Assembly (NCBI RefSeq): GCF_008642275.1 | Contig: NZ_CP029189.1 | Location: 2,340,001-2,404,000, forward strand | From: Streptomyces venezuelae | GTDB taxonomy: Bacteria > Actinomycetota > Actinomycetes > Streptomycetales > Streptomycetaceae | DNA: 64,000 bases | Direction of reading: 5' to 3' | Part shown: in pieces, positions 8,057 to 19,942 of the stretch | How the letters are laid out: each line of letters starts with the position of its first letter | How positions within the stretch are numbered: the stretch's first letter is position 1 | Notes under the pieces: model-generated | The model's database searches: none | Seen by the model: only the letters and a program-made list of their open reading frames with translations | What the model was told of the DNA's origin: nothing | Position numbers and translations under genes: made by a program

Positions 8057-8162
8057 GGCGTTCCCACCCTCCGGGTACGCAGGGAATGTCCTTTTCCTAT
8101 CATCGGCCCGGCCTTGTGGATATTCCACGCGGGACATCCACCCCCGACTCCACAATGACCGC

Positions 8163-8675
8163 ATGACCACTCACAGCGAACCCCGCACACCCACCCTGTC
8201 CTGGACCGTGGCTCCCGAGCCGTTCACCACCCGGGACGCCACCGCCCTGCGCCGCGCGTACTACGCCGAGGTCGCCGGCCGCTACTGGAAACGTGAGGTC
8301 ACCGAGACCGAGATCGACCAGGGGCTGCTGGACTTCCCGGACGACGGACTGGTCCCGCCGACGGGGCAGTTCGTCGTCGGCAGACTGGACGGCGAGCCCC
8401 TGGCCTGCGGCGGGATCCGTCTGCTCGACTCCCGCACCGCCGAGCTCACCAGGGTGTACGTCGACCGGCGCGCCCGCGGCACCGGCGGCGGGGCGGCCCT
8501 GCTGGAGGTCCTGGAAGCCGAGAGCCGTGCGCTCGGCGCCGACCGGGTCCGGCTGGACACCCGGTCGGATCTCGTGGAGGCCCGGGCGTTGTACGCGCGC
8601 CACGGGTATGCGGAAATACCCGCCTACAACTCCGGCCCGTATGCACAGCACTGGTTCGAGAAACGTCTGGCCTGA
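8163..8675 (+). CDS. GNAT-family N-acetyltransferase
   Basis: A 170-residue single GNAT domain. The acetyl-CoA loop is RVYVDRRARGTGGGAALLEVLEAES, close to the R/Q-x-x-G-x-G/A pyrophosphate motif, and DTRSDLVEARALYARHGYAEI completes the fold. The substrate is unknown. No Shine-Dalgarno sequence precedes the ATG, so translation may be leaderless. Confidence 0.85.
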   Translation: MTTHSEPRTPTLSWTVAPEPFTTRDATALRRAYYAEVAGRYWKREVTETEIDQGLLDFPDDGLVPPTGQFVVGRLDGEPLACGGIRLLDSRTAELTRVYVDRRARGTGGGAALLEVLEAESRALGADRVRLDTRSDLVEARALYARHGYAEIPAYNSGPYAQHWFEKRLA

Positions 8676-8702
8676 GCCGCCCGTACCGCAGTACCCCGGC
8701 GA

Positions 8703-8723
8703 CCGTGCCGCACATCGGCACGG
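8703..8723. terminator. Short hairpin between convergent GNAT and exporter genes
   Basis: CCGTGCCG and CGGCACGG form an 8-bp stem with a CACAT loop, 28 bases after the GNAT stop. Confidence 0.5.
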
Positions 8724-8732
8724 CGACCGCTG

Positions 8733-10853
<2,121 letters not shown>

Positions 10854-10928
10854 TTATGGCCTCTCGGACGGTTGGGAGGGCTCCTGCGGGTCTGCATAAT
10901 CGCAGGCAATAACCAGGGAGGGAGTCCA

Positions 10929-11885
10929 GTGAGCCGTCAGCACTGTCCAGAATGCGGTGCCGCCGGCACCGGCTGCGGGTGCGTGCCGGGTGTGGGTTTC
11001 AACCCCTTGCGCATCCGTCCGTACGTGACGCTGCCCGACCCCGGCGAGCAGGACACCCCGGTGTCCCCGCAGCCGGTGTCCGCAGTGGTGGCCCCGGAGC
11101 CGCGCCCGGCGCCCGCGCCGGTGCATGCTCCGGCGGAGGACGACACTCCGGCGTACGGGATACCCGTGCCGCCGCAGGACGGACCGTGGCCCGCGGGCCC
11201 CGCCACGCCCGCGCCCGCGTCACACCCGGCCGAGACGGTCCAGCTCCGGACGATCCCGGCACCGGCACCGGGCCACACGTACGACAGCAAAGCGGGAGGG
11301 GGTGGGGGCGGGGGCCCGGAGAAGCGGACCGGCCCGGCCGCCCGAAAGCCGCTCGCGCTGCTGATCGGTGCCGCGGCGGCGGTCGCCCTCAGCGGGACGG
11401 CCGTTGCGGTGTGGGCGCTGCCGAGTTCCGGCGACACCGAGGCCGTACTGATGGAGGCGAAGGCTTCGGTGCCGGTGACGAGCGCGGCGCCGGCCGCGTC
11501 CTCCGCGAGCCCGTCCCCGAGCAAGCACAGCCCGTCCCCCTCGGCCTCCCCGTCACCGAGTGCCTCGAAGTCGGCGTCGCCGTCCCCGTCCCCGAGCGCG
11601 TCCCGCACCTCGCCGCCCCCGTCCCCCAGCCCGTCCCCGAGCGTGAGCCGCTCCTCCAGCCCGCCTCCTGTGCAGGCTCCGACGCTGCGGCACGGGGACT
11701 CGGGTTCGGAGGTGGAGAAGCTCCAGCGGCTGCTGGCGGCGCAGGGCCTGTACCGGGGCCGGATCAACGGCCGGTTCGACTGGCGGGTGGAGGAGGCCGT
11801 GTCGGAGTTCCAGTACGACAGGGGCATCGACGATCAGGAGTGGGGCTTCTACGGACCGGTGACGCGCAAGGCTCTGGAGGGATGA
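10929..11885 (+). CDS. Membrane-anchored peptidoglycan-binding (PGBD) protein
   Basis: 318 residues. The N-terminus has a zinc-ribbon-like CPECGAAGTGCGC, then a proline-rich cytoplasmic stretch, one membrane helix at about 140-162, a long Ser/Pro linker (PSPSAS repeats, about 178-245) and a C-terminal PG-binding domain from about 252 (LRHGDSGSEVEKLQRLL and INGRFDWRVEEAV). The domain order places it across the membrane with the wall-binding domain outside. GTG start with GGGAGGGAG upstream. No catalytic domain is visible. Confidence 0.85.
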   Translation: MSRQHCPECGAAGTGCGCVPGVGFNPLRIRPYVTLPDPGEQDTPVSPQPVSAVVAPEPRPAPAPVHAPAEDDTPAYGIPVPPQDGPWPAGPATPAPASHPAETVQLRTIPAPAPGHTYDSKAGGGGGGGPEKRTGPAARKPLALLIGAAAAVALSGTAVAVWALPSSGDTEAVLMEAKASVPVTSAAPAASSASPSPSKHSPSPSASPSPSASKSASPSPSPSASRTSPPPSPSPSPSVSRSSSPPPVQAPTLRHGDSGSEVEKLQRLLAAQGLYRGRINGRFDWRVEEAVSEFQYDRGIDDQEWGFYGPVTRKALEG

Positions 11886-11937
11886 GGGTCACATGTCCGC
11901 CGGTGGCGCGGACCGCCCTTTGTTTTGTATCGTGAGG

Positions 11938-11990
11938 GAACAAAGTGGTTCCGTCCTCATTCCCTGACCGGTGGACGGAACCACTTGTTC
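11938..11990. terminator. Large hairpin after the PGBD gene
   Basis: Arms 11938-11956 and 11973-11990 pair over 18 bp with one bulged A and a 16-base loop, followed by TCTTT. It lies 53 bases after the PGBD stop and 30 bases before the HAD gene start, so it could also affect entry into that gene. Confidence 0.75.
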
Positions 11991-12019
11991 TCTTTCCCGC
12001 CCCGTCTGGAGCCCCGCCG

Positions 12020-12703
12020 ATGCCGGCCAGCACCACCACCGCACCCGTCACCCTGACCGCCAAGGCCCTGCTCCTGGACATGGACGGCACGATCGTCAAC
12101 TCCGACGCGGTGGTCGAGCGCTGCTGGCACGACTGGGCGGTCTCCCACGGGCTGGACCCGCAGGAAGCCATGAAGGTGGTCCACGGCCGCCAGGGCTACG
12201 CCACCATGGCCGTACTCCTGCCGGACCGCCCCATGGAGGTCAACCACGCCGAGAACGCGGTGATGCTGGCCCGCGAAACGGCCGACACCGACGGCATGGT
12301 CCCGGTCGCGGGCGCCCCCGAGTTCATGGCCGCGCTCGACGGCCTGCCGCACGCCCTGGTCACCTCCGCCGACACCGCTCTCGCCACGGCACGGATGACC
12401 GCCGCAGCCCTGCCCATGCCCGGGATACGGGTCACGGCCGAATCCGTCCAGGCCAGCAAGCCCGACCCCGAGGGCTTCCTCATGGGCGCCGCCGCGCTGG
12501 GCGTGGACCCGGCCGACTGCATCGTCTTCGAGGACTCGGCCGCCGGCATCACCGCGGGCCGGGCGGCGGGCATGCGCGTGATCGGCGTCGGCCCCCGCGC
12601 GGCCGCCCACGCCCCGACGGCCCACGTCCCGGACCTGACGGCACTCCACGTCACAACCGCCCCGGACGGCTCGATCACCATCACGCTCCACCCGACGACC
12701 TGA
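12020..12703 (+). CDS. HAD-superfamily sugar-phosphate phosphatase-like hydrolase
   Basis: A 227-residue HAD hydrolase of the beta-phosphoglucomutase/phosphatase subgroup. Motif I is LLLDMDGTIV (nucleophile Asp20, acid Asp22), motif II is ALVTSADTAL, motif III is the lysine in ASKPDPEGF, and motif IV is CIVFEDSAAGI. A substrate such as a sugar or polyol phosphate is likely. The ATG has GGAG eight bases upstream; an upstream in-frame ATG lies inside the terminator hairpin and is rejected. Confidence 0.85.
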   Translation: MPASTTTAPVTLTAKALLLDMDGTIVNSDAVVERCWHDWAVSHGLDPQEAMKVVHGRQGYATMAVLLPDRPMEVNHAENAVMLARETADTDGMVPVAGAPEFMAALDGLPHALVTSADTALATARMTAAALPMPGIRVTAESVQASKPDPEGFLMGAAALGVDPADCIVFEDSAAGITAGRAAGMRVIGVGPRAAAHAPTAHVPDLTALHVTTAPDGSITITLHPTT

Positions 12704-12793
12704 CCACTCGACGACCGGACGACCTGACGACCAACCCGCGCGACCCCGAGAGCGCGCTACGGGGACGGGTGGGGCGGGGCTTCGGGGGCGGCT

Positions 12794-12876
12794 GGGAGCC
12801 ACTCATGCAGGGCCCGGAAGGCGGGGCCGGAGCTCCGAGGTGCGGGAGCCACTCGAACAAGGCCCGGAAGGCGGGG
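12794..12876. repeat. Two direct copies of a 33-bp sequence beside the palindromic island
   Basis: Copies at 12794-12826 and 12844-12876 share GGGAGCCACTC, six variable bases, then GGCCCGGAAGGCGGGG. The second copy abuts the left end of the large inverted repeat. Confidence 0.7.
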
Positions 12877-13264
12877 CGGCGGCTTCGGGAGGGCTGATCC
12901 CCTCGGGCGGGATCGGTGACGCGGGTGGGGTTTCCCGTCAGTCTCATCGTCCCTCCGGGTCGGGCCGGTCCCTCAAGGGCGCTCCTCCTACGTCGTCGCG
13001 TCGCTCCGCGATGGCCTCCGGCCACCCTTGACCGACCGACCCGCCCCGGAAATCCGAAGACTGGCGGGAAACCCCAAAAGAACGAGCCGGACGACACTTC
13101 CAGGGACGGGACGGTCGACGATGCCCGGCCTGGTCGGGCGCCGGGACGACCGAGAGGCGGGCGCATCCAGACCCGAGCCCTGGGCGGTGGGCGCAGCAAA
13201 TCGCTACGCGCTCCTCACCCCTCAGCGTCCGACGACCGTCCTGGGCTGGACATAGGCCGCCCAC
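12876..13264. repeat. Left arm of a 389-bp inverted repeat
   Basis: This arm is the reverse complement of 13920-14308, with both arms 389 bases long. By eye the outer 220 bases and inner 60 bases are about 95% identical. A central stretch near 13090-13190 is much more diverged. It contains no reading frame resembling a known protein. Its inner end holds one copy of the 39-bp array unit. Confidence 0.9.
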
Positions 13265-13325
13265 CACCCCATGGGCCTTCTCCCTCACGCGTCCGACGAC
13301 CGTCCTGGGCCGGTCATAAGCCGCC
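13223..13325 (-). repeat. Array units in inverted orientation (two copies)
   Basis: Units of about 39 bp at 13223-13261 and 13287-13325 (core CGTCCGACGACCGTC, ending TAGGCCGCC or TAAGCCGCC) are 64 bases apart. They are the reverse complement of the five units at 13668-13961. Confidence 0.8.
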
Positions 13326-13667
13326 TCAGATCACTACGCGCTTCTCCAAGACCGCGACAAGCGGCCGGTTGGGGGTTGATGGGGCTGCTGGAGGGGCTGA
13401 CGGCCCATACCTCGGCTGATCCGTAGTGGAACCGGGTCAGCACCAACACGACACCACAAACCAACTGTCAAACAGGGGCAATTGGTGCAAGCTGTCGGCC
13501 TTCCAGACCACCCTCGTGCACTGACCCGTATCCACGACGAAATAGCCGCAGTCCCACGCCCTTCCACCCCAGCCAACGACCAAGACCCACCCGACACGAA
13601 CCCACGACGCGTCCGGGCAGGCGGACCGGCCGCCAGCCGCCGTCAAAGAAGAGCCCCCTGGGGTACG
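13326..13667. other. Central part of the palindromic island, no gene recognised
   Basis: About 340 bases of visibly lower GC than the surroundings (for example CAAACAGGGGCAATTGGTGC near 13465). Reading frames exist on both strands but none shows Streptomyces codon bias or a known family. The first 40 bases may be a badly decayed third inverted array unit. Confidence 0.5.
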
Positions 13668-13961
13668 GGCGGCCCATGGCCAGCCACAGACCGTCGCCTG
13701 ACCCCGTCATACAAAGGCACGTGGATGACGGACGGCCCACGACCGGTAACGGACGATCGTCCGACGCCGTCACGCACAACCACGTGAATGGCAGGCGGCC
13801 TATGACCGGCCACGGACGGTCATCAGACGCGGTGAATGGGAAATCACCGGGAGAGTGGGCGGCTTATGACCAGCCCAAGACGGTCGTCGGACGCCGAGAG
13901 ATGAAAAATCCCCACGAGGGTGGGCGGCCTATGTCCAGCCCAAGACGGTCGTCGGACGCTG
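13668..13961 (+). repeat. Direct array of five ~39-bp units with 63-65-bp period
   Basis: Units start at 13668, 13731, 13794, 13858 and 13923, giving steps of 63, 63, 64 and 65 bases. The best copies share GGCGGCYTATG, CCAGCCCAAGACGGTCGTC and GGACGC; the leftmost copy is the most diverged. The stretches between units also resemble each other in part (for example GATGA and CACG motifs), unlike CRISPR spacers. Confidence 0.85.
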
Positions 13962-14308
13962 AGGGATGAGGAGCGCGTAGCGATTTGCTGCGCCTCCCCC
14001 GACCCGGCAGATCCTTTCAGGGCCCGTCTCTCAATCGTCCCCACGGCCGACCCGGCCTGGCGTCTCCAACCCGCCCGTCCCTGGCTCGACGGTCCGGCTC
14101 GTTCTTTTGGGGTTTCCCGCCAGTCTTCGGATTTCCGGGGCGGGTCGGTCGGTCAAGGGTGGCTGGAGGCCATCGCGTAGCGACGCGACGACGTAGGAGG
14201 AGCGCCCTTGAGGGACCGGCCCGACCCGGAGAGACGATGAGACTGACGGGAAACCCCACCCGCATCACCGATCCCGCCCGAGTGGATCAGCCCTCCCGAG
14301 GCCGCCGC
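13920..14308. repeat. Right arm of the 389-bp inverted repeat
   Basis: Reverse complement of 12876-13264. The two arms enclose 655 bases. It lies 112 bases from the stop of the DinB-like gene; the short remainder holds only a CCCGTCCGGACGGG palindrome near 14387-14400. Confidence 0.9.
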
Positions 14309-14420
14309 GCGAGAGTCCGACCCCGCCCGCCGCAGCCCCCGCCCGGCGCCCGGCGCCGGGCCCCCGGCAACCCACATCACCACGGCCCGTCCGGACGGGA
14401 GGCGCCCGCCCCGGAGGTCG

Positions 14421-15116
14421 TTACTGGCCCACCCGGCCGTCGATGCGTTCCCGCAGGAAGTCCGCGTGGCCGTTGTGGCGGGCGTATTCCTCGATCATGT
14501 GGATCAGGACCTCACGGAGCTCCATCGGCTTGTCGCCGTGTGTGCTTTCACCTGTGACGTCCAGGTCCGGGGCGTCCGCCACCAGTTGTTCCGCGAAGGC
14601 GACTTCGGCGCGCCAGGTGGCCCACGCGTCCGCGACCACCTCCGGGTCGGCCACCGCACCGGTGAACTCCCCCGCGCGGTCCTCCTCCGAGCGGTAGTGC
14701 CGACGTACCTCCTGGCCTGCCATGACCTGCCGGAACCAGTACTGCTCGACGCCCGCGAGGTGGCGTACGAGACCCAGTAGGGACAGGTTGGACGGTTCCA
14801 CCGAGCGGCGTGCCAGGGCCTCCGCGTCGAGGCCCGAGCACTTGAGCTCCAACGTCAGGCGCTGGTCGCGCAGGTAGCCGGCGAGTACGGCGCGCTCGCC
14901 TTTGAACCCGCCGTCGGTGCGGGTGTCCTCGTCGGGGTGGACGAACATGTTGGACCAGCCGAACTGCCGGTCCTCGGTGGATACCGGCGCGGGCGCGGAT
15001 CGGGGTGCGGCCTCGACGGCGGGGCCCGTGGAGGTGGCGGGGCCCGTGGAGGTGGCGGGGCCGGTGGCGGCGGCGGAGGCGGTGGAATCGGTCACGCGCA
15101 CGAGCGTGTCCTGCAC
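14421..15116 (-). CDS. DinB-like / DUF664 family protein
   Basis: About 231 residues. The C-terminal 165 residues form the four-helix DinB/DUF664 bundle: RHLAGVEQYWFRQVMAG and the terminal EYARHNGHADFLRERIDG, whose histidines usually bind a metal. Members are putative metal-dependent thiol transferases. The N-terminal 65 residues are low complexity (ATGPATSTGPATSTGPA). GTG at 15116 is chosen because GGGGAGG lies four bases upstream. An internal ATG at FVHPDEDTRTD, where many relatives begin, is the alternative. Confidence 0.8.
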   Translation of the reverse strand: MQDTLVRVTDSTASAAATGPATSTGPATSTGPAVEAAPRSAPAPVSTEDRQFGWSNMFVHPDEDTRTDGGFKGERAVLAGYLRDQRLTLELKCSGLDAEALARRSVEPSNLSLLGLVRHLAGVEQYWFRQVMAGQEVRRHYRSEEDRAGEFTGAVADPEVVADAWATWRAEVAFAEQLVADAPDLDVTGESTHGDKPMELREVLIHMIEEYARHNGHADFLRERIDGRVGQ

Positions 15117-15189
15117 GCCGCCTCCCCGCAAGGAGATATCCGCCGACGCCACGGCCCGCCCCCGCAGCCCGCCCCCGCGTCCCGGCGCG

Positions 15190-15771
15190 TCAGCCCGCGA
15201 TCGCCTCGTAGAGCGAGAACGCGGCCAGTGCGGCCATCACGGCAGCGGCGATCTTGGTGATCAGTCGCAGCGGTACGTACTTCATCAGGGTGCGCCCACC
15301 CAGGATGCCGATGCCCGCGACGGCCCACAGGGCGAGTACGGCGCCGATGCCGACCGAGACGGGGTCGTCGTACCGGGCGGCGAGGTTGGCGGTCATGATC
15401 TGGGTCAGGTCACCGAACTCCGCCACCAGGATCAGCATGAAGCCCGCTCCGGAGACCTTCCAGAAGGACTGGTCGGCCGGCGGTTTGACCTCCTCGTCCC
15501 CGTCGTCCTTCTTCAGGAGCAGCATGGCCGCGCCCAGGAGGAAGAGGATGCCGACGACGGCTTGGACGAGCCGGTGCGGGAGCAGGGTGAGGACGCTGCC
15601 TGCGGCGATGGCGAGTGCGACGTGTACGGCGAAGGCGGCGGCGACGCCCGCGAAGACGTAGGAGGCGCGGTAGCGCGTGCCGAGCATCAGGCCGGCGAGG
15701 GCCGTCTTGTCGGGGAGTTCGGCAAGGAAGACGACGCCGAATGCGATCGCCGTGATGCTGAAGCTGAACAC
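15190..15771 (-). CDS. GDT1/TMEM165 (UPF0016) family cation transporter, probable Mn2+ exporter
   Basis: About 193 residues in two homologous three-helix halves. Each carries the family acidic motif: ELPDKT at residues 18-23 and EFGDLT at 118-123. A charged loop (KKDDGDEEVK) joins the halves. Bacterial and eukaryotic members move Mn2+ or Ca2+ across membranes. A yybP-ykoY riboswitch upstream supports manganese export. The GTG at 15771 is inferred from where homologues begin; AGAGG lies about 13 bases upstream, so the exact start is uncertain. Confidence 0.85.
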   Translation of the reverse strand: MFSFSITAIAFGVVFLAELPDKTALAGLMLGTRYRASYVFAGVAAAFAVHVALAIAAGSVLTLLPHRLVQAVVGILFLLGAAMLLLKKDDGDEEVKPPADQSFWKVSGAGFMLILVAEFGDLTQIMTANLAARYDDPVSVGIGAVLALWAVAGIGILGGRTLMKYVPLRLITKIAAAVMAALAAFSLYEAIAG

Positions 15772-15904
15772 GGGGGTGAAACCTCTATCGGTCGGGCAGG
15801 GCGCCATCGGGACCGAGAGACCTGGGGTGTTTCAGGGGTCGCTTCGGCTCGGCGGCGCCCTGGCTTGCGCGTGCGCGTGGGAACGCGCCTGCGCGGAACA
15901 GGAC

Positions 15905-16022
15905 ACTGCGGCCGAAGGTCTCGCTGGCCGGCCGCTGTGCGCGTCCTGCCTCCGGGCGCCGGCTGGTGTGACCCAGCAGTATGTCGACGGTCCGGCGAAG
16001 AGCTACTCCCCTTCTGCTCAGA
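15905..16022 (-). promoter_or_regulatory. yybP-ykoY manganese riboswitch
   Basis: Read on the minus strand, the conserved parts occur in order: GGGGAGTAG (16003-16011), then GTCGACATAC, then GGCCAGCGAGACC (about 15917-15929). AGAAGG and CCTTCG can close the outer stem. This fits the Mn2+-sensing yybP-ykoY class, which usually turns on expression of Mn2+ exporters. The aptamer ends about 130 bases before the GDT1 start, leaving room for an expression platform. Confidence 0.85.
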
Positions 16023-16340
16023 ACAGGGTACGCGACGCCCGCGACCGGCCGGAATAGGTCTTTGGTCCCGCCTCTGCCGCGCGCCGTGTCTGCCCGGGTC
16101 CTGCCGCCGGCCTGCCGTGCCCCTGCTCTGACCTGGGCGCTGTCGTTCGTTCCTGCCGCAACCGCTCCCGCCGGAATCTCAACCTCCGTTTAAATCCGGA
16201 GCGTTGGGTGACTTGATGTGACGTGCTCATGTCGTCAGGCTGTCACCTGGCGCCCACCCGGGCGACACCCGGCGCCTGAACCATGGCCACGCCCCACCGG
16301 GGTGAAACGGCCGCAACCCCCCGCACCCAGGGAGCCCCTC
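16023..16340. other. Divergent intergenic region
   Basis: It holds the promoter of the riboswitch/GDT1 unit (minus strand) and of the HNH nuclease gene (plus strand). The TTTAAATCC near 16189-16197 is AT-rich for this genome and a possible promoter part. No gene is seen. Confidence 0.4.
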
Positions 16341-16994
16341 ATGGCACTCATACCCAACGTCTACGCGCGTCGAATTGGCGTGCTCGCGTCAGCAGCGGCG
16401 CTCGCCGCCCTCACCTCCCTCCTGAACGCCCCCACCGCCCAGGCCGCCCCGCCCGCCCCCATCAGCGCCGCGGCCGCCCGCGCCTACCTGGCGACCGTCA
16501 CCCCGAAGACCGAGGGGTCCACCAGCGGCTACAGCCGCGACCTCTTCCCGCACTGGAGCACCGTCTCCGGCACCTGCAACACCCGCGAGACCGTCCTCAA
16601 GCGGGACGGCGTCAACGTCGGCCAGGACTCCGCCTGCGCCGCGGTGAGCGGCAGCTGGTACTCCGAGTACGACGGCGCCACCTGGACCGCCGCCTCCGAC
16701 CTCGACATCGACCACGTCGTCCCGCTCGCCGAGGCCTGGCGCTCCGGTGCCAATTCCTGGACCACGAGCAAGCGCCAGCAGTTCGCCAACGACCTCACCC
16801 GCCCGCAGCTCATCGCGGTCACCGACAACGTCAACCAGGCCAAGGGCGACCTCGACCCCGGCAAGTGGCTGCCCTCGCGCACGGCCTACCGTTGTACGTA
16901 CGCACGGATGTGGGTCAACGTGAAGCAGTACTACGGCCTGAGCATGGACTCCGGCGAGAAGACGGCCCTGGTCAACATCCTCAACGGCTGCTGA
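16341..16994 (+). CDS. Secreted HNH-type nuclease (DUF1524/GmrSD-C-like)
   Basis: 217 residues with a signal peptide: a positively charged start with RR at 10-11, a hydrophobic core and likely cleavage after AQA near residue 35. The mature part has the HNH core DIDHVVPLAEAWRSG near residues 122-137, then LIAVTDNVNQAKGDLDPGKWLP with the metal-site asparagines. Four mature cysteines suggest disulfides. Homologues are extracellular nucleases. The ATG has CAGGGAG upstream. Confidence 0.85.
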   Translation: MALIPNVYARRIGVLASAAALAALTSLLNAPTAQAAPPAPISAAAARAYLATVTPKTEGSTSGYSRDLFPHWSTVSGTCNTRETVLKRDGVNVGQDSACAAVSGSWYSEYDGATWTAASDLDIDHVVPLAEAWRSGANSWTTSKRQQFANDLTRPQLIAVTDNVNQAKGDLDPGKWLPSRTAYRCTYARMWVNVKQYYGLSMDSGEKTALVNILNGC

Positions 16995-17011
16995 CCGAGC
17001 CGGCCGATCTT

Positions 17012-17027
17012 TCCCCCGTCAGGGGGA
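17012..17027. terminator. Small hairpin after the nuclease gene
   Basis: TCCCCC-GTCA-GGGGGA, 18 bases after the stop codon. The stem is only 6 bp. Confidence 0.4.
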
Positions 17028-17088
17028 GGCGTGGCTCCCCCCACCCGTCGTACCGTGATCGAAGGGGATACGGAGGAGGGGGAGTTGC

Positions 17089-18747
<1,659 letters not shown>

Positions 18748-18847
18748 GGGATGCGGTGCGGCCCCGGGGTACGGGGCGGTGGAGGTGGAGTTGGACTGGC
18801 GGTGATGCGGGGCAACCTTTGGCGAGTGCCCGTCTTTTCCGGGATCT

Positions 18848-19010
18848 GCGTCCGTCTCGGAGTGGGCGTCCGTCTTTGGGGGTGGGCGTCCGTCACCCGG
18901 CAGCGTCCGTCTGTGGGGTCGGCGTCCGTCGTCGGCGGGTGTTTGTCTCTGGCAGGGTTCGTCCCCGGCAGGGTTTGTCCGCGGCGGGGTTTGTCCGCGG
19001 CAGGCGCGCT
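18848..19010 (+). repeat. Degenerate 17-20-bp tandem repeat upstream of the DedA gene
   Basis: Five copies of GCGTCCGTC start at 18848, 18866, 18886, 18903 and 18922. Four related units of TTTGTCC/TCGCGGCAGGG type follow at about 17-bp spacing up to about 19010. The 396-bp gap between the PhoD and DedA genes contains little else recognisable. Confidence 0.65.
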
Positions 19011-19143
19011 GGCCCGGCGCCCCGGGCGTCCGGGGTACGAACGCCAGGCGTACGCTGTCTGGCTGTCAGGCCGCTCCTGCCGCTCCCCGCGACGTCGCGG
19101 CGCCTCGTGTCGCAGCCCGTCAACCGGACTGGGGAGTCCCGTT

Positions 19144-19770
19144 TTGTTTGAGACGCTGGGATCGCTGACCGCGAGCCCATGGATCTACGCCCTCGTGGCG
19201 CTCTCCATCGTGCTCGACGTCTTCCTCCCCGTGCTCCCGAGCGGGGTTCTGGTGATCACCGCGGCGGCGGCCGCGGCCGCCGCCGGGGCGGCCGGCCCGA
19301 TGCCCGTACCCGAGCAGGTCCCGGACATCCTCCTGCTGCTCGTGATCGCCACGACCGCATCGGTGCTGGGCGACATGGCCGCGTACCGGCTGGCCCGGCG
19401 CGGCGGGGCCCGGCTGGACCGGGCCATCGCCCGCTCCCGCAGGCTGACCCGGGCCCACGAGCGCCTCGGCACGGCCCTGGCACGCGGTGGCGGCGCCCTG
19501 GTGGTCATCGCCCGCTTCGCCCCGGCGGGACGCTCGGTGGTGTCCCTGGGCGCGGGCAAGACCCAGCGCAAGGTGGCGGAGTTCCTGCCCTGGTCGGTCC
19601 TGGCGGGCATGGCCTGGGCCTGTTACAGCGTGGCCCTCGGCTACTTCGGTACGCAGTGGCTGGGCACCCAGTGGCTCGGCACCGCCCTCTCGGTGGTCGC
19701 CCTCTTCGCGGCGGGCGCCCTGGCCGCCTTCCTCGTACGCCGCCCGGAGGCGGCCGCGGCTTCCGCGTAG
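19144..19770 (+). CDS. DedA/VTT-family membrane protein
   Basis: 208 residues with 4-5 membrane segments. The VTT/DedA signature runs from LPVLPSGVLVITAAAA through GDMAAYRLARRGG to the amphipathic RFAPAGRSVVSLGAGKTQRKVAEFLPWSVLAG. DedA proteins are linked to phospholipid or undecaprenyl-phosphate flipping and envelope homeostasis. The TTG start is fixed by GGGGAG (19131-19136) seven bases upstream, with no in-frame ATG or GTG nearby. A duplicated TQWLG sits near the last helix. Confidence 0.8.
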   Translation: MFETLGSLTASPWIYALVALSIVLDVFLPVLPSGVLVITAAAAAAAAGAAGPMPVPEQVPDILLLLVIATTASVLGDMAAYRLARRGGARLDRAIARSRRLTRAHERLGTALARGGGALVVIARFAPAGRSVVSLGAGKTQRKVAEFLPWSVLAGMAWACYSVALGYFGTQWLGTQWLGTALSVVALFAAGALAAFLVRRPEAAAASA

Positions 19771-19942
19771 GCCGTCCAGCACGGCTCGGCTTCCCCGGAC
19801 GGAGCAGTGGCTCACCCGTTCACCCGGCCCCGATCGCCGCCCCCGGGCTGGGCTCCTAGCGTCCACAGCACGGTGCGCAGTCCGATCCGCGCCACATCCG
19901 TGGCCTGGCCGCGCCGTTTCGACGAGCCGAGGAGTCCTCTCC

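Noticed and set aside
11938..12019. Earlier ATG start for the HAD hydrolase at 11945
   Set aside because: That ATG lies within the terminator hairpin, and the added residues are not part of the HAD fold; the ATG at 12020 has GGAG at correct spacing.
12794..12876. Attachment-site duplication flanking the palindromic island
   Set aside because: Both copies of the 33-bp repeat are on the same side of the island, so they cannot be target duplications.
13668..13961. CRISPR array
   Set aside because: The units are diverged from each other, the intervening stretches are partly related, and no cas gene or leader is present. Two units are in inverted orientation on the other side.
13676..13969. 97-codon gene with a 21-residue repeat in the array
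   Set aside because: The period is 63 bases for only part of the array and then shifts to 64 and 65, which breaks the repeat frame. There is no ribosome site or codon bias.
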